Source: an uncultured Clostridia bacterium (GTDB lineage: Bacteria; Bacillota; Clostridia; Christensenellales; Borkfalkiaceae). Taken from it: a stretch of DNA of 51,675 bases. The stretch lies in the NCBI GenBank assembly GCA_944341075.1, contig CALVLV010000014.1, positions 1 through 51,675 of the forward strand, read 5' to 3'. This document shows, piece after piece, positions 7,796 to 15,709 of this stretch. The notes beneath the pieces are model-generated. The model ran no database searches, had not been told where the DNA came from, and saw only the letters and a program-made list of their open reading frames with translations. Within the stretch, counting starts at the first letter, position 1; each line of letters begins with the position of its first letter. The translations under genes were made by a program, and so were the position numbers.

Positions 7796-8824
7796 TTATA
7801 TGCGCACCCTGAACGAATAGATGCTTGTAAGCCTTTCGCGCGTGAACAGGCGGTATTTTTTGCTCGCCGACTCAAATATCACATAAAAGGTGTCGTCGTG
7901 GGCGCACATGCCTTCGCTCATGCTGGGTATCTCATAGTCGGCCACAAGGTTAGATGAATCAAGGTAATACAGCCTGGGCACATAGTTGCCGTTTATCTTC
8001 AGCTTGTTTGTGTCATATTTGGTGCCGGAGGAGCTGAAGTTGTATACAAGCATGTGCGAATTTTTAAGCGCATAGCTCTGCGAAAGTACTATTCTGTTGC
8101 CGTCGCCGTTCATTGCCATGCCCTGCACCTCGCCCGTTATGCTGTACGCGCGCGAAGGGTCTGCGGGGAAGGTCTCCGAATAGTTGGTGTTGGAGCTGTA
8201 GCGCAGTATCAGCGCCCTGTTCTCGTCGCCGGCGGGGGTGGTGAAGTGGTGGCTTTCGTCCGTTTCGTAGTTGCCGCTGCGGTAAAATTCGCCTACGTAA
8301 AAATACACTCCGTCGTAAAAGCAGAACGACGCCCTGCAATGGGGATCCCAGGTGCTGGTGGGCGTAACGCTGCCGCTATTTTCGCACTGTTCGGTTATGT
8401 CGTTGCGGTCAAGCACGTAAACCTTTCCGCCGGAAACCACCCAGAACTTGCTGCCGTTGGTGGCTATGCCGCCCGCGTGGCCCGTGTACATCTTTCCGCC
8501 TTCAAGCTCTATGGTAACATAGCCCGCAACGCCCGTGTCGTCAAGCACGTATATGCGCGAAGGCGAACCGTCGTCCATATAGCCGCTCACGTACATGGCC
8601 TCGCCGTAGTTTGCCACGCCCTGCGGTATAAATCCTTCCTCCAGCCCGGGCAGCTCTGCCTCCCTGCGGAAGCGGCCGAAGTCGGGGTACTTGTCCCCTA
8701 AGTACCATATCATCAAAAACACGGCAAGCGCCACAATAATGCTGCCTGCCGCGGCAAGCGCCGTAACAAGCCGCCTTTTCTTTGTTTCGGGCGCGGGTGC
8801 GCCCGTATTCTTCTCGTTTTCCAA
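7796..8824 (-). CDS. Membrane-anchored extracytoplasmic protein, beta-propeller-like
   Basis: I do not recognise a named family. The 342-residue product has a short cytoplasmic N-terminus with a basic patch (KKRRLV), one membrane helix at about residues 19-44 and a large outer domain. That domain has regularly spaced beta-type segments (FIPQGVANYGEAMYVSGY, RIYVLDD, GKVYVLDRND, RALILRYSS) similar to the blades of YncE- or WD-like propellers, including the motif in which a name and value are reported. No enzyme motif or extra cysteine pair is evident. The start is TTG with CGGAG upstream. It stands alone, with its own terminator, between the Gx-transporter gene and a pair of small membrane proteins. 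An extracytoplasmic binding or scaffold role is a guess from topology. Confidence 0.75.
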   Translation of the reverse strand: MENEKNTGAPAPETKKRRLVTALAAAGSIIVALAVFLMIWYLGDKYPDFGRFRREAELPGLEEGFIPQGVANYGEAMYVSGYMDDGSPSRIYVLDDTGVAGYVTIELEGGKMYTGHAGGIATNGSKFWVVSGGKVYVLDRNDITEQCENSGSVTPTSTWDPHCRASFCFYDGVYFYVGEFYRSGNYETDESHHFTTPAGDENRALILRYSSNTNYSETFPADPSRAYSITGEVQGMAMNGDGNRIVLSQSYALKNSHMLVYNFSSSGTKYDTNKLKINGNYVPRLYYLDSSNLVADYEIPSMSEGMCAHDDTFYVIFESASKKYRLFTRERLTSIYSFRVRI

Positions 8825-8966
8825 AAGTATGCTCCGCGTTGAATTTATTTGCCAATCATTTTAGCAGATTTTGCGCGGCAATGCAATTACTTTGTGTGTA
8901 TTTTCAAACTTTTATGTCTTGCGGCATGCGTAATGGGCGCCCCGCCGCCCGATAGGGGCTGTGCCT

Positions 8967-9326
8967 TCAGCCGAATATTCCGCGGAGGATGAGGCCGAAA
9001 ACAAAGGTGGCCACCGCGCCGGCAAACGCAAGGGCAAGGCGGAAGGTTACGTCGCGCCTGCGCTGTGCCTGCCCCCGCCTGAAGGCGAAGCCGCTCTCTT
9101 TAAGCGTTATAACATACATTTTTTCGCCCTTCCGTTCGGAGGATATTATGTCAAAGTACCCGTCGCAGTGCAGCCCGAACAATATGTCGTCCAGCGCCTC
9201 GCCGCCCGGCTGCTGCTTTCTGGGCAGCAGGGCAAGTATGTCCGCGCGCGAAATAAGGCAACATTCGGTGCCGTCGCACAGCTCGTATACGGCGTTCATC
9301 ACTGCGCTCTCTTTGCGTGAAAGCAT
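8967..9326 (-). CDS. Small tail-anchored winged-helix-like protein (second of a pair)
   Basis: Unrecognised 119-residue protein. The first 85 residues look like a compact winged-helix fold: helices in SRKESAVMNAVYELC and DILALL, a helix LDDILFGLHCDGYFDII, then a two-stranded wing KMYVITLKESG. A basic stretch (RRGQAQRRRD) and one C-terminal membrane helix (about residues 95-117) follow. The ATG lies one base after the stop of the upstream gene 9328-9741, whose product has the same layout, so the two are cotranscribed and probably related. The Cys pair ECC at about residue 21 is not in a recognisable metal site. A membrane-held regulator or adaptor is one possibility. Confidence 0.7.
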   Translation of the reverse strand: MLSRKESAVMNAVYELCDGTECCLISRADILALLPRKQQPGGEALDDILFGLHCDGYFDIISSERKGEKMYVITLKESGFAFRRGQAQRRRDVTFRLALAFAGAVATFVFGLILRGIFG

Positions 9327-9327
9327 G

Positions 9328-9741
9328 TCACACCGCCGCGGCTATGGCGCACACTATGGCGCTGCCCAGCGCCCCGCCCGCCAGGGCGAACAGCGCGCAC
9401 ATTACCGCCGACTTTATGTCCGTCTTGCGGCTGACCTCTATCACCGTTGCCGTGCCTTCGGCACGCCGCGCGCCCTCTTCCGGCCCTTCGGCAGAAGGCA
9501 CCCTTATCGCCGCCGCGCAGTAGGTGCCCCCGCGGGCATACTTCAGGTCTATATAACCCTGCTCCCGCAGCGCCTTCACGGCACTATCCACGTCGGCCTC
9601 GCTCAGCTTTGCGTCCGCGCCGTCCTGTCCTGCCGTACTTCTGCGGGCGGAAAGCTCTTCGGCAAGTTCGGCCGCCTCTATAATGGCGTAGCCGCCGGCG
9701 GAATAAATTTTATCGAATACTGCTCTTTCAATGGCGTCCAT
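9328..9741 (-). CDS. Small tail-anchored winged-helix-like protein (first of a pair)
   Basis: Unrecognised 137-residue protein with the same order of parts as its downstream neighbour. An N-terminal helix-rich segment with a winged-helix-like pattern (IERAVFDKIYSAGGYAII, then SEADVDSAVKALREQGYIDL and a short wing ending in TYCAAAIRV) is followed by a charged linker and a C-terminal membrane helix rich in Ala and Gly (about residues 112-136). The helix 'VDSAVKALREQGYIDL' matches 'LDDILFGLHCDGYFDI' of the neighbour in position and character. No clear Shine-Dalgarno precedes the ATG. It is the first gene of a two-gene unit downstream of rqcH and is separated from it by a terminator. Confidence 0.7.
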   Translation of the reverse strand: MDAIERAVFDKIYSAGGYAIIEAAELAEELSARRSTAGQDGADAKLSEADVDSAVKALREQGYIDLKYARGGTYCAAAIRVPSAEGPEEGARRAEGTATVIEVSRKTDIKSAVMCALFALAGGALGSAIVCAIAAAV

Positions 9742-9824
9742 ACACTATTAAAATTGCCCTCTGCCGATAAAAATATACGCGGTGGATGCGCCATATTGCC
9801 GCATGAATGACGTTTATTGCATAA

Positions 9825-9863
9825 AAATGCCGCCGCGCGCAGGGCGTGCCCTGCGCGCGGCGG
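9825..9863 (-). terminator. Terminator of rqcH
   Basis: A 16-bp perfect GC-rich inverted repeat (9830-9845 with 9848-9863) is followed on the minus strand by CATTTTTAT. It lies about 60 nt past the rqcH stop. Confidence 0.85.
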
Positions 9864-9871
9864 TTAAAATA

Positions 9872-9912
9872 TACAAAAATCGCGTTAATTGCGGCATATA
9901 TGCGGGTAAATT
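9872..9912 (-). repeat. Short intergenic element, copy in the rqcH 3' region
   Basis: Read on the minus strand this matches the ~40-bp element also found at 13.85, 24.77, 32.37 and 40.14 kb: an AATT...CCCGCATATATGCCGC core followed by AACGCG and a T-rich end. It lies between the rqcH stop and its terminator, so it is in the transcribed 3' UTR. Confidence 0.6.
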
Positions 9913-9925
9913 ACAAAAAGAAGTG

Positions 9926-11605
9926 TCAGTCCGCTCCGTCGCTCACGGCAAGTTCGGGGTGCCTGTCGGGCGTGGCAAGCGCCGTGCTGTAGTCTGTGTA
10001 CACCACAAAGCCCGTCTTTGCGCCCGAAGGTTTTTTAACAAACTTTTTCAGCGTGTAGTCCACGGGCACCTTTGCCCCGTCGCGCGCCTGCGAATACCAC
10101 GCGCATATCTCGGCGGCAACCTTTATCACCTCTTCGGGCACCTGCCTGCCTTCTGCAAGTATGCCCACGTGGCTGGAGTGGTACTTCTGCGTGTGCAGCC
10201 ACATGTCGGCGGGGGCAAGTCCCTTTGTCAGCCGCTCGTTCTGCATGTTGTTGCGCCCGGCAATTATGGTAAAGCCCATATATTCGTACCGCCTGAACGG
10301 CGCGGCGGGCGTCTGCCGCTTTTTGCCCTTGGGCGCGTTTTCCGCTTTTATCAGTCCCAGCGCGGTCAGCTCGGTTTCGGCCTCTTCAAAGTCGCGCATG
10401 TCGTCCGCCGCCTCAAGCTGGCAGCGTATGCTTTCAAGGTAAGCCTTTTCCTCCTCGGTGTCCTTTTTCTGCACGCTCAGCGCCGCCACCGTGCGCTTAA
10501 GTTTTGCATAGCGCTTGTAGTACTTCTGCGCGTTCTGCGCGGGGGTAAGGCGGCTGTCCAGCTGAATGGTTATCTCGGGGCTGTTTTCGTCGTAGTAATT
10601 TACCGCCGTAAACTTGCTTGCTCCCCGTTCTATGGCGTATATGTTGGCGGTTATCAGCTCGCCCTTCAGCTTAACGCTCTCCATGTCTTTGCATTCTTCA
10701 AGGCGGGTGAGTATTATGCCCAGCCGCTTTTCGCACTTCTTTTCGGCGGTGCGCAACGCGCCATCCAGCCTGCGCTTTTTGTCCTCGAAGGCCTTCTTTG
10801 CGCATACGTATGCGTAGTATGCCGTCTGCGCCTGCAAAAGGGTGGGGTAGCTCTTCTTTTCGCCGTAAAAACAGCAGGCCTTGAAGTCGTCGGGCGCGCC
10901 CTTTTTATAGGTCACGCAGGGGGAGAGGAACTCGCCCGAAACGTAGCGGGCAATGTCCTCCGCCGTGGCGTCGTCCCCGAACGCCGCCTCTATGTCCAGC
11001 GCGGTGGAATAGCATATGCCCGTAACGTTGTTCGCAATAAAGTCGGCGTCGCACCTGCGCCCCTGCATGGCGGCGGCAAGCGCGGCGGTGTCTGTGGGGT
11101 CTGTCTTTTCCTGCGGGGCGGGCAGCTCGTAAGCTGCGCCCGTAAACAGTATGCGCTTTGCCCCGCTTTCAAGCGTGGCGGTCTTCATTGCGCCCAGTAT
11201 TTTTCCGTTTTCAACAAGTATCACGTTGCTGTACTTGCCCATTATTTCGCAGTACAGCACGCGCTCGGCGCGCTCAAAGTCGCCCGCGCAGTCAAATTTT
11301 ATGGCGGCTATCCTTTCAAAGCGCGGCTGGGTGACCGAAAGTATCTGCGCGTTCTGCAGGTGCTTTCGCAGCAGCATGCAAAAGGCCTGCGCCTCTTTGG
11401 GGCTGTGTTTGTCGCCTTCGGCAAGATTTATGCGGCAATTTTGCGCGTGCGCGCATATTTCAAGTTTAACAGTGCCGTTTGCGGTGTATATAAAAAGCGT
11501 AAGCTCATCTTTGGCGGGTTGGTTTATCCTTGAAACCTTGCCCCCGCGCAGCTTTTCATCGAGTTCTTTTATAACATATTTAAGCGTAAAAGCGTCCTGC
11601 GGCAT
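9926..11605 (-). CDS. rqcH: Ribosome quality-control factor RqcH (NFACT family)
   Basis: Homologue of RqcH/Rqc2, which binds stalled 50S-peptidyl-tRNA complexes and directs Ala-tailing of the nascent chain; older names are FbpA or fibronectin-binding protein. The 559-residue product has the N-terminal NFACT-N domain (begins FTLKYVIKELDEKL, with GKVSRINQP), a central charged helical hairpin (about residues 300-420) and the C-terminal NFACT-R domain with GFTIIAGRNNMQNERLT, PADMWLHTQKYHSSHVGI and the end VDYTLKKFVKKPSGAKTGFV. The ATG at 11605 preceded by AAGGTG is chosen over an upstream in-frame codon 19 residues earlier. It is monocistronic between terminator and promoter regions. The neighbouring tig/clp/lon block shares the proteostasis theme but is divergently transcribed. 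Confidence 0.95.
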   Translation of the reverse strand: MPQDAFTLKYVIKELDEKLRGGKVSRINQPAKDELTLFIYTANGTVKLEICAHAQNCRINLAEGDKHSPKEAQAFCMLLRKHLQNAQILSVTQPRFERIAAIKFDCAGDFERAERVLYCEIMGKYSNVILVENGKILGAMKTATLESGAKRILFTGAAYELPAPQEKTDPTDTAALAAAMQGRRCDADFIANNVTGICYSTALDIEAAFGDDATAEDIARYVSGEFLSPCVTYKKGAPDDFKACCFYGEKKSYPTLLQAQTAYYAYVCAKKAFEDKKRRLDGALRTAEKKCEKRLGIILTRLEECKDMESVKLKGELITANIYAIERGASKFTAVNYYDENSPEITIQLDSRLTPAQNAQKYYKRYAKLKRTVAALSVQKKDTEEEKAYLESIRCQLEAADDMRDFEEAETELTALGLIKAENAPKGKKRQTPAAPFRRYEYMGFTIIAGRNNMQNERLTKGLAPADMWLHTQKYHSSHVGILAEGRQVPEEVIKVAAEICAWYSQARDGAKVPVDYTLKKFVKKPSGAKTGFVVYTDYSTALATPDRHPELAVSDGAD

Positions 11606-11711
11606 CAAATTCACCTTCAGTATGGTCTGCGCCGTCTCCGGCACTATGCAATTATAAACCAAAGGCGGGCAAAAGTAAAATAATTATTTGCCGCTTTAAT
11701 GTTCAAAACGC

Positions 11712-11740
11712 TTTTCAAAAGCTTAGTATTGTGTTAAAAT
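11712..11740 (+). promoter_or_regulatory. Possible tig promoter
   Basis: TTTTCA (11712-11717), a 17-bp spacer and TAAAAT (11735-11740), with TGTG directly before the -10 as in the stronger promoter at 25.84 kb. A second TATAAT at 11761-11766 has no good -35. No CIRCE or CtsR-like operator was seen. Confidence 0.35.
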
Positions 11741-11850
11741 GTTTTCTACGCGGAAAATTATATAATCGTATATAAAGGGTGCGCCCGTATGCAAAACGCG
11801 GCGCCGCCTTTCCCGAAAAATAAAAAACAACATTTTAAACAGGAGTATTT

Positions 11851-13167
11851 ATGAATTACACAACAGCACCCGCAGAAAAAAGTACGGTAAAGGTGACCAT
11901 CGGCTATTCGGCAGAGGAGTGGGCAGACGCCATAAACAAGGCCTACGCCCGCACCAGGGGCAAGTACAGCGTGCCCGGTTTCAGAAAGGGCAAGGCTCCC
12001 CGCCCCGTGCTTGAAAATTTCTACGGCAAGGGCATTTTCTTTGACGAAGCATTCAACATACTCTTTTCTGAAAGTTACGGCAACATTCTCGAAAAGGAGA
12101 GCGCAAACTTCACCGCGGTGGGCGACCCTTCGCTTTCGGTTGAAAATATCTCCGACGACAAGGGCGTGACCCTTGTTGCCACCGTGCCCGTAAAGCCCGA
12201 CGTGACCATAGAAACATACAAGGGTTTAAAAATAAAAAGTTATGAGTATAATGTTACCGATGAAGACGTGGAAAAGGAGGCGGGGCGCATAACGCTGAGC
12301 AAGGCCGAAGACGTTGAAGTGACCGATCGCCCCTGCAAGGGCGGCGATATCGCCAACATAGACTTTTCGGGCAAGGTAGACGGCGTTCAGTTCGCAGGCG
12401 GCACCGCCGAAGGCTACGACCTGACTTTGGGCAGCGGCGCGTTCATTCCCGGGTTTGAAGAGCAGGTAGAGGGCATGTCCGTGGGCGAAACAAAGGACAT
12501 CACCGTAAAGTTCCCCGATGACTACCAGGCCGACGATCTGAAGGGCAAGGAGGCTGTGTTCACCGTTAAGCTCAACGGCATAAAGGAAAAGAAGTGCCCC
12601 GAACTCACCGATGAATTCGTAAAGGCCAACGCCGGCTGCGAAACGGTGGAGGAATACAAAAATAAGTGCCGCGAAAGGCTTGAGCGCCGTGCGGCTACCC
12701 GCAGCCTGAACGAAACGGAAAACAGCATAATAAAGGCCATCTGCGAAAAGGCCCATGCCGAGATCCCCGACGCCATGATAGAGCAGGAGATCGACAAGAT
12801 GGTTCAGGATTTTTCAAACAGGCTCATGTATCAGGGCATCAGCCTTGACGACTATCTCAAGTTCACAGGCGCCACCATGGAGCAGTTCCGCAGCCAGTTC
12901 ACCGGCTCTGCCGCCGAAAGGGTGATGTCTACCCTTGTAATAGACAAGATAGTCCGCACCGAGGGCTTCAAGGCCGAACCCGAAGAGGTTGACGCCAAGG
13001 TGGAAGAACAGGCCAAGTCTGTAGGCAAAACTGCCGAAGAATACAAAAAGTCGATGGATCCCAGGCAGTTCGAGTATATCGAAAGCGACATAATAATAAC
13101 CAAGCTCTTCGACTTCCTCAAGGCAAACAACGAGCTTTATACCGAAGCCGCCGAAGAGAACAAGTAA
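11851..13167 (+). CDS. tig: Trigger factor, ribosome-associated chaperone
   Basis: Cytosolic chaperone and peptidyl-prolyl isomerase that docks at the ribosome exit tunnel through L23. The 438-residue product shows all three parts: the ribosome-binding domain with the signature [17 protein letters not shown] near residue 44, an FKBP-type isomerase domain (about residues 150-245, containing [14 protein letters not shown] and [17 protein letters not shown]), and the helical C-terminal arms. AGGAG precedes the ATG at normal spacing. It heads a tig-clpP-clpX-lon order that is common in Bacillota and Proteobacteria, with clpP 50 nt downstream and probably in the same transcript. Confidence 0.98.
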   Translation: MNYTTAPAEKSTVKVTIGYSAEEWADAINKAYARTRGKYSVPGFRKGKAPRPVLENFYGKGIFFDEAFNILFSESYGNILEKESANFTAVGDPSLSVENISDDKGVTLVATVPVKPDVTIETYKGLKIKSYEYNVTDEDVEKEAGRITLSKAEDVEVTDRPCKGGDIANIDFSGKVDGVQFAGGTAEGYDLTLGSGAFIPGFEEQVEGMSVGETKDITVKFPDDYQADDLKGKEAVFTVKLNGIKEKKCPELTDEFVKANAGCETVEEYKNKCRERLERRAATRSLNETENSIIKAICEKAHAEIPDAMIEQEIDKMVQDFSNRLMYQGISLDDYLKFTGATMEQFRSQFTGSAAERVMSTLVIDKIVRTEGFKAEPEEVDAKVEEQAKSVGKTAEEYKKSMDPRQFEYIESDIIITKLFDFLKANNELYTEAAEENK

Positions 13168-13217
13168 GTCTATCGTCACCGTGCCGCCCGTCTTGGCGGT
13201 GCGGTAAAGGAGTAAAT

Positions 13218-13817
13218 ATGGTAAACAATGTAAGGGGCGCGCTCGTGCCCTATATAGTGGAGCAGACCTCACGCGGGGAGCGCTCGTACGATATCTACAG
13301 CAGACTTTTAGAGGACAGGATAGTATTCTTGAGCGGGGAGATAGACGACGCCACCGCCAACACCGTTGTGGCGCAGCTCATCTACCTTGAGGCCAAGGAT
13401 CCTTCAAAAGATATTTCGCTGTACATCAACAGCCCCGGCGGCAGCGTTTCGGCAGGGCTTGCCATATACGACACCATGAACTATGTAAAGTGCGACGTAT
13501 CCACCATATGCATAGGCATGGCGGCCTCGATGGGCGCCTTCCTGCTTTCAAGCGGCGCCAAGGGCAAAAGGTTTGCCCTTCCCAACAGCGAAATAATGAT
13601 CCATCAGCCCCTCGGCGGCGCGCAGGGCCAGGCCAGCGACATAAAGATCGCCGCAGACCACATACTTCGCACAAAGCGCAAGCTCAACGAAATACTTGCC
13701 GCAAACACTGGCAGGCCCGTTGAACAGCTTGAGCGCGACACCGACAGGGATAACTACCTCTCCGCAGACGAGGCGCTCGCCTACGGCCTTATAGACAAGG
13801 TATTCACCAAGAGGTAA
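13218..13817 (+). CDS. clpP: ATP-dependent Clp protease, proteolytic subunit
   Basis: Serine protease that forms the double-heptamer chamber served by ClpX. At 199 residues it has the family length. The catalytic triad is complete: Ser104 in GMAASMGAF, His129 in [11 protein letters not shown] and Asp174 in ERDTDRD. The N-terminus ([31 protein letters not shown]) has the usual short propeptide-like extension and the YDIYSRLL loop involved in ATPase docking. AAGGAG lies 6 nt before the ATG. It follows tig closely and precedes clpX by 210 nt. Confidence 0.98.
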   Translation: MVNNVRGALVPYIVEQTSRGERSYDIYSRLLEDRIVFLSGEIDDATANTVVAQLIYLEAKDPSKDISLYINSPGGSVSAGLAIYDTMNYVKCDVSTICIGMAASMGAFLLSSGAKGKRFALPNSEIMIHQPLGGAQGQASDIKIAADHILRTKRKLNEILAANTGRPVEQLERDTDRDNYLSADEALAYGLIDKVFTKR

Positions 13818-13846
13818 ATTGTCATCGCCGTCATGCGCATTTGCAT

Positions 13847-13885
13847 GATTGCCCCGCATATATGGCTCAACCAACGCATTTTTAT
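13847..13885 (+). repeat. Short intergenic element between clpP and clpX
   Basis: Copy of the ~40-bp element with core GATTGCCCCGCATATATGG, then CCAACGC and T5. It lies about 30 nt after the clpP stop and is followed by a small GC hairpin (13886-13902) with no T tract, so it is probably transcribed with clpP-clpX. Confidence 0.65.
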
Positions 13886-14027
13886 GCCCGCCGCCAGCGG
13901 GCGTTATGCGGTGCGGCGTGCGGGGCGCAAAAATTTAATATAACGCTTTAAGGCATATATACATAACGCTGCCTTACATTTGCGGCAGAACATGGCGCAG
14001 TGCTTTTTGCGCGGCGCGGAGGTATAA

Positions 14028-15257
14028 ATGAAAGAAAAAAGATACTGTTCCTTCTGCGGAAAACCCGAAGAGCTGGTTTCAAAGCTCATAACGGGGCAGA
14101 ACGGCGCGTGTATATGCGACGAGTGCCTTGAGATCGGCTACGACATGATCAAGGACGAGGTTGTCGACAAATTCGAACCCGTTCCCTTAAAAAAGCCCGC
14201 CGAGATCAAAGCCGAACTCGATAAGTACATCGTAGGCCAGGACGAGGCCAAAAAGGTGCTCTCCGTGGCGGTGTACAACCACTATAAGCGCATAAACAAC
14301 GCCGCTTCGGCAGGCAGGAACAACGACGATATAGAGATAGAAAAGAGCAATATACTGCTCCTCGGCCCCACGGGCTGCGGCAAAACGCTGCTTGCCCGCA
14401 CGCTTGCAAAAATACTCAATGTTCCCTTTGCCACAACAGACGCCACCACCCTCACAGAGGCAGGCTACGTGGGCGAGGACGTGGAAAACATACTTTTAAA
14501 ACTCATTCAGAACGCCGACTATAACATAGAGCGCGCCCAGCGCGGCATTATCTATATAGACGAGATAGATAAAATAGCCCGCAAGGGCGAAAACGTGTCT
14601 ATCACGCGCGACGTCAGCGGCGAGGGCGTTCAGCAGGCGCTTTTGAAGATAATCGAAAGCACCGTTGCCAACGTTCCGCCCCAGGGCGGGCGCAAGCACC
14701 CCCAGCAGGAGATGCTCCGCATAGACACCACCGACATTCTGTTCATCTGCGGCGGCGCGTTCGTCGGTCTGGACAAGATAGTGCAAAAGCGCAAAGATAC
14801 CACATCACTCGGCTTCGGCGGGCAGGTAAAGCTTGCCGACAACGAAGTTTCGTACGAAATGCTTGCCGACGTAAAGCCCCAGGATCTCACAAAATACGGC
14901 CTTATACCCGAATTTGTGGGCAGGGTGCCCATAGTCGTCAGCCTGCACCCGCTTGATGAAGACGCGCTGGTGAACATACTCACCCAGCCCAAAAACGCAA
15001 TAATCAAGCAGTACCAGAAGCTCATCGCCCTCGATGGTGTAAAGCTCACCGTAGAGGACGACGCCGTGCGCGAAATAGCCAACACCGCCATTCGTTTAAA
15101 GACGGGCGCCCGCGGCCTGCGCACCATTATAGAAAGTTTTATGACGCCCGTAATGTACAGGCTGCCCTCCGAACCCAACGTAGAGGAAGTTATAGTAACG
15201 CGCGACTGCGTGACGGAGCATGCGGAGCCTAAACTCATCTATAAACAATCCGCATAA
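14028..15257 (+). CDS. clpX: Clp protease ATP-binding subunit ClpX
   Basis: AAA+ unfoldase that delivers substrates to ClpP. The 409-residue product has the N-terminal zinc-binding domain (Cys7, Cys10, Cys30, Cys33), Walker A GPTGCGKT near residue 109, Walker [11 protein letters not shown], the pore-loop segment after [13 protein letters not shown], and the FGF/IGF-type ClpP-docking region near LGFGG. The arginine finger region EFVGRVP is present. GGAGG stands ahead of the ATG. The upstream spacer has a copy of the short intergenic element; downstream there is a 452-bp gene-free region filled with mosaic repeats before lon. Confidence 0.98.
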   Translation: MKEKRYCSFCGKPEELVSKLITGQNGACICDECLEIGYDMIKDEVVDKFEPVPLKKPAEIKAELDKYIVGQDEAKKVLSVAVYNHYKRINNAASAGRNNDDIEIEKSNILLLGPTGCGKTLLARTLAKILNVPFATTDATTLTEAGYVGEDVENILLKLIQNADYNIERAQRGIIYIDEIDKIARKGENVSITRDVSGEGVQQALLKIIESTVANVPPQGGRKHPQQEMLRIDTTDILFICGGAFVGLDKIVQKRKDTTSLGFGGQVKLADNEVSYEMLADVKPQDLTKYGLIPEFVGRVPIVVSLHPLDEDALVNILTQPKNAIIKQYQKLIALDGVKLTVEDDAVREIANTAIRLKTGARGLRTIIESFMTPVMYRLPSEPNVEEVIVTRDCVTEHAEPKLIYKQSA

Positions 15258-15664
15258 AAACTTTATATAAGCGGCGCATTTCTGTGTTGCGTTTACGGGT
15301 CTGCTCGGTCATTTACGCTTAAGTAAACTCCCTCGCAGCATTCCGCACGCGCCTTGAACTGCTTGCTTCTCTAAAGTTTTTGCACCGCGTATTCCTCGCG
15401 CGCCTCTTGCCTCCCTTGCTAAAGGGAGGTGGCACGCAAAGCGTGACGGTGGGATTTATGCTCGTTTCTTCAAGGGTTATCGGGAATGTACGCCTTGAAC
15501 TGCTTGCTTCTCTGAAGATTTTGCCCTATATCGTGCCGCCCCTGCCTAAGGGGAGGTGCCGCACTAAGTGCGGCGGAGGGGTACGATGCTGCAGCGGAGA
15601 AATCTCAAAGGGCATGGTATTTGGCGCATAGTATGCGGTCAATTCAATAATGTAAATGGAAGGA
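15258..15664. repeat. Mosaic repeat block between clpX and lon
   Basis: No gene is supported here. The block contains two direct copies of a ~31-bp unit with core CGCCTTGAACTGCTTGCTTC (about 15350 and 15491), a CCTCCCTTGCTAAAGGGAGG palindrome near 15412 followed by GGCACGCAAAGCGTGACGG, and a second, diverged palindrome near 15535 ending in GAGAAATCTCAAAGGG. The same modules recur near 22.6, 28.3, 31.2, 36.2, 44.2 and 50.1 kb. Small open frames here are by-products of the repeats. Confidence 0.8.
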
Positions 15665-15691
15665 GGGGGAGCGGTCAGCTCCCCCTTGTTT
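15665..15691 (+). terminator. Terminator-like hairpin directly ahead of lon
   Basis: An 8-bp GC-rich stem GGGGGAGC/GCTCCCCC (15665-15672 with 15678-15685), loop GGTCA, then TTGTTTT. It ends about 20 nt before the lon ATG, leaving too little room for a promoter behind it, so it may attenuate lon rather than simply end clpX mRNA. Confidence 0.7.
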
Positions 15692-15709
15692 TAAAATCAG
15701 GAATTTTTT

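Noticed and set aside
9782-11533. 583-residue open frame on the plus strand
   Set aside because: Antisense shadow of rqcH, whose family motifs and ribosome site decide the strand.
13160-13215. Hairpin between tig and clpP (CCGTGCCGCC/GGCGGTGCGG)
   Set aside because: Imperfect and without a T tract; not a terminator. tig and clpP are probably cotranscribed.
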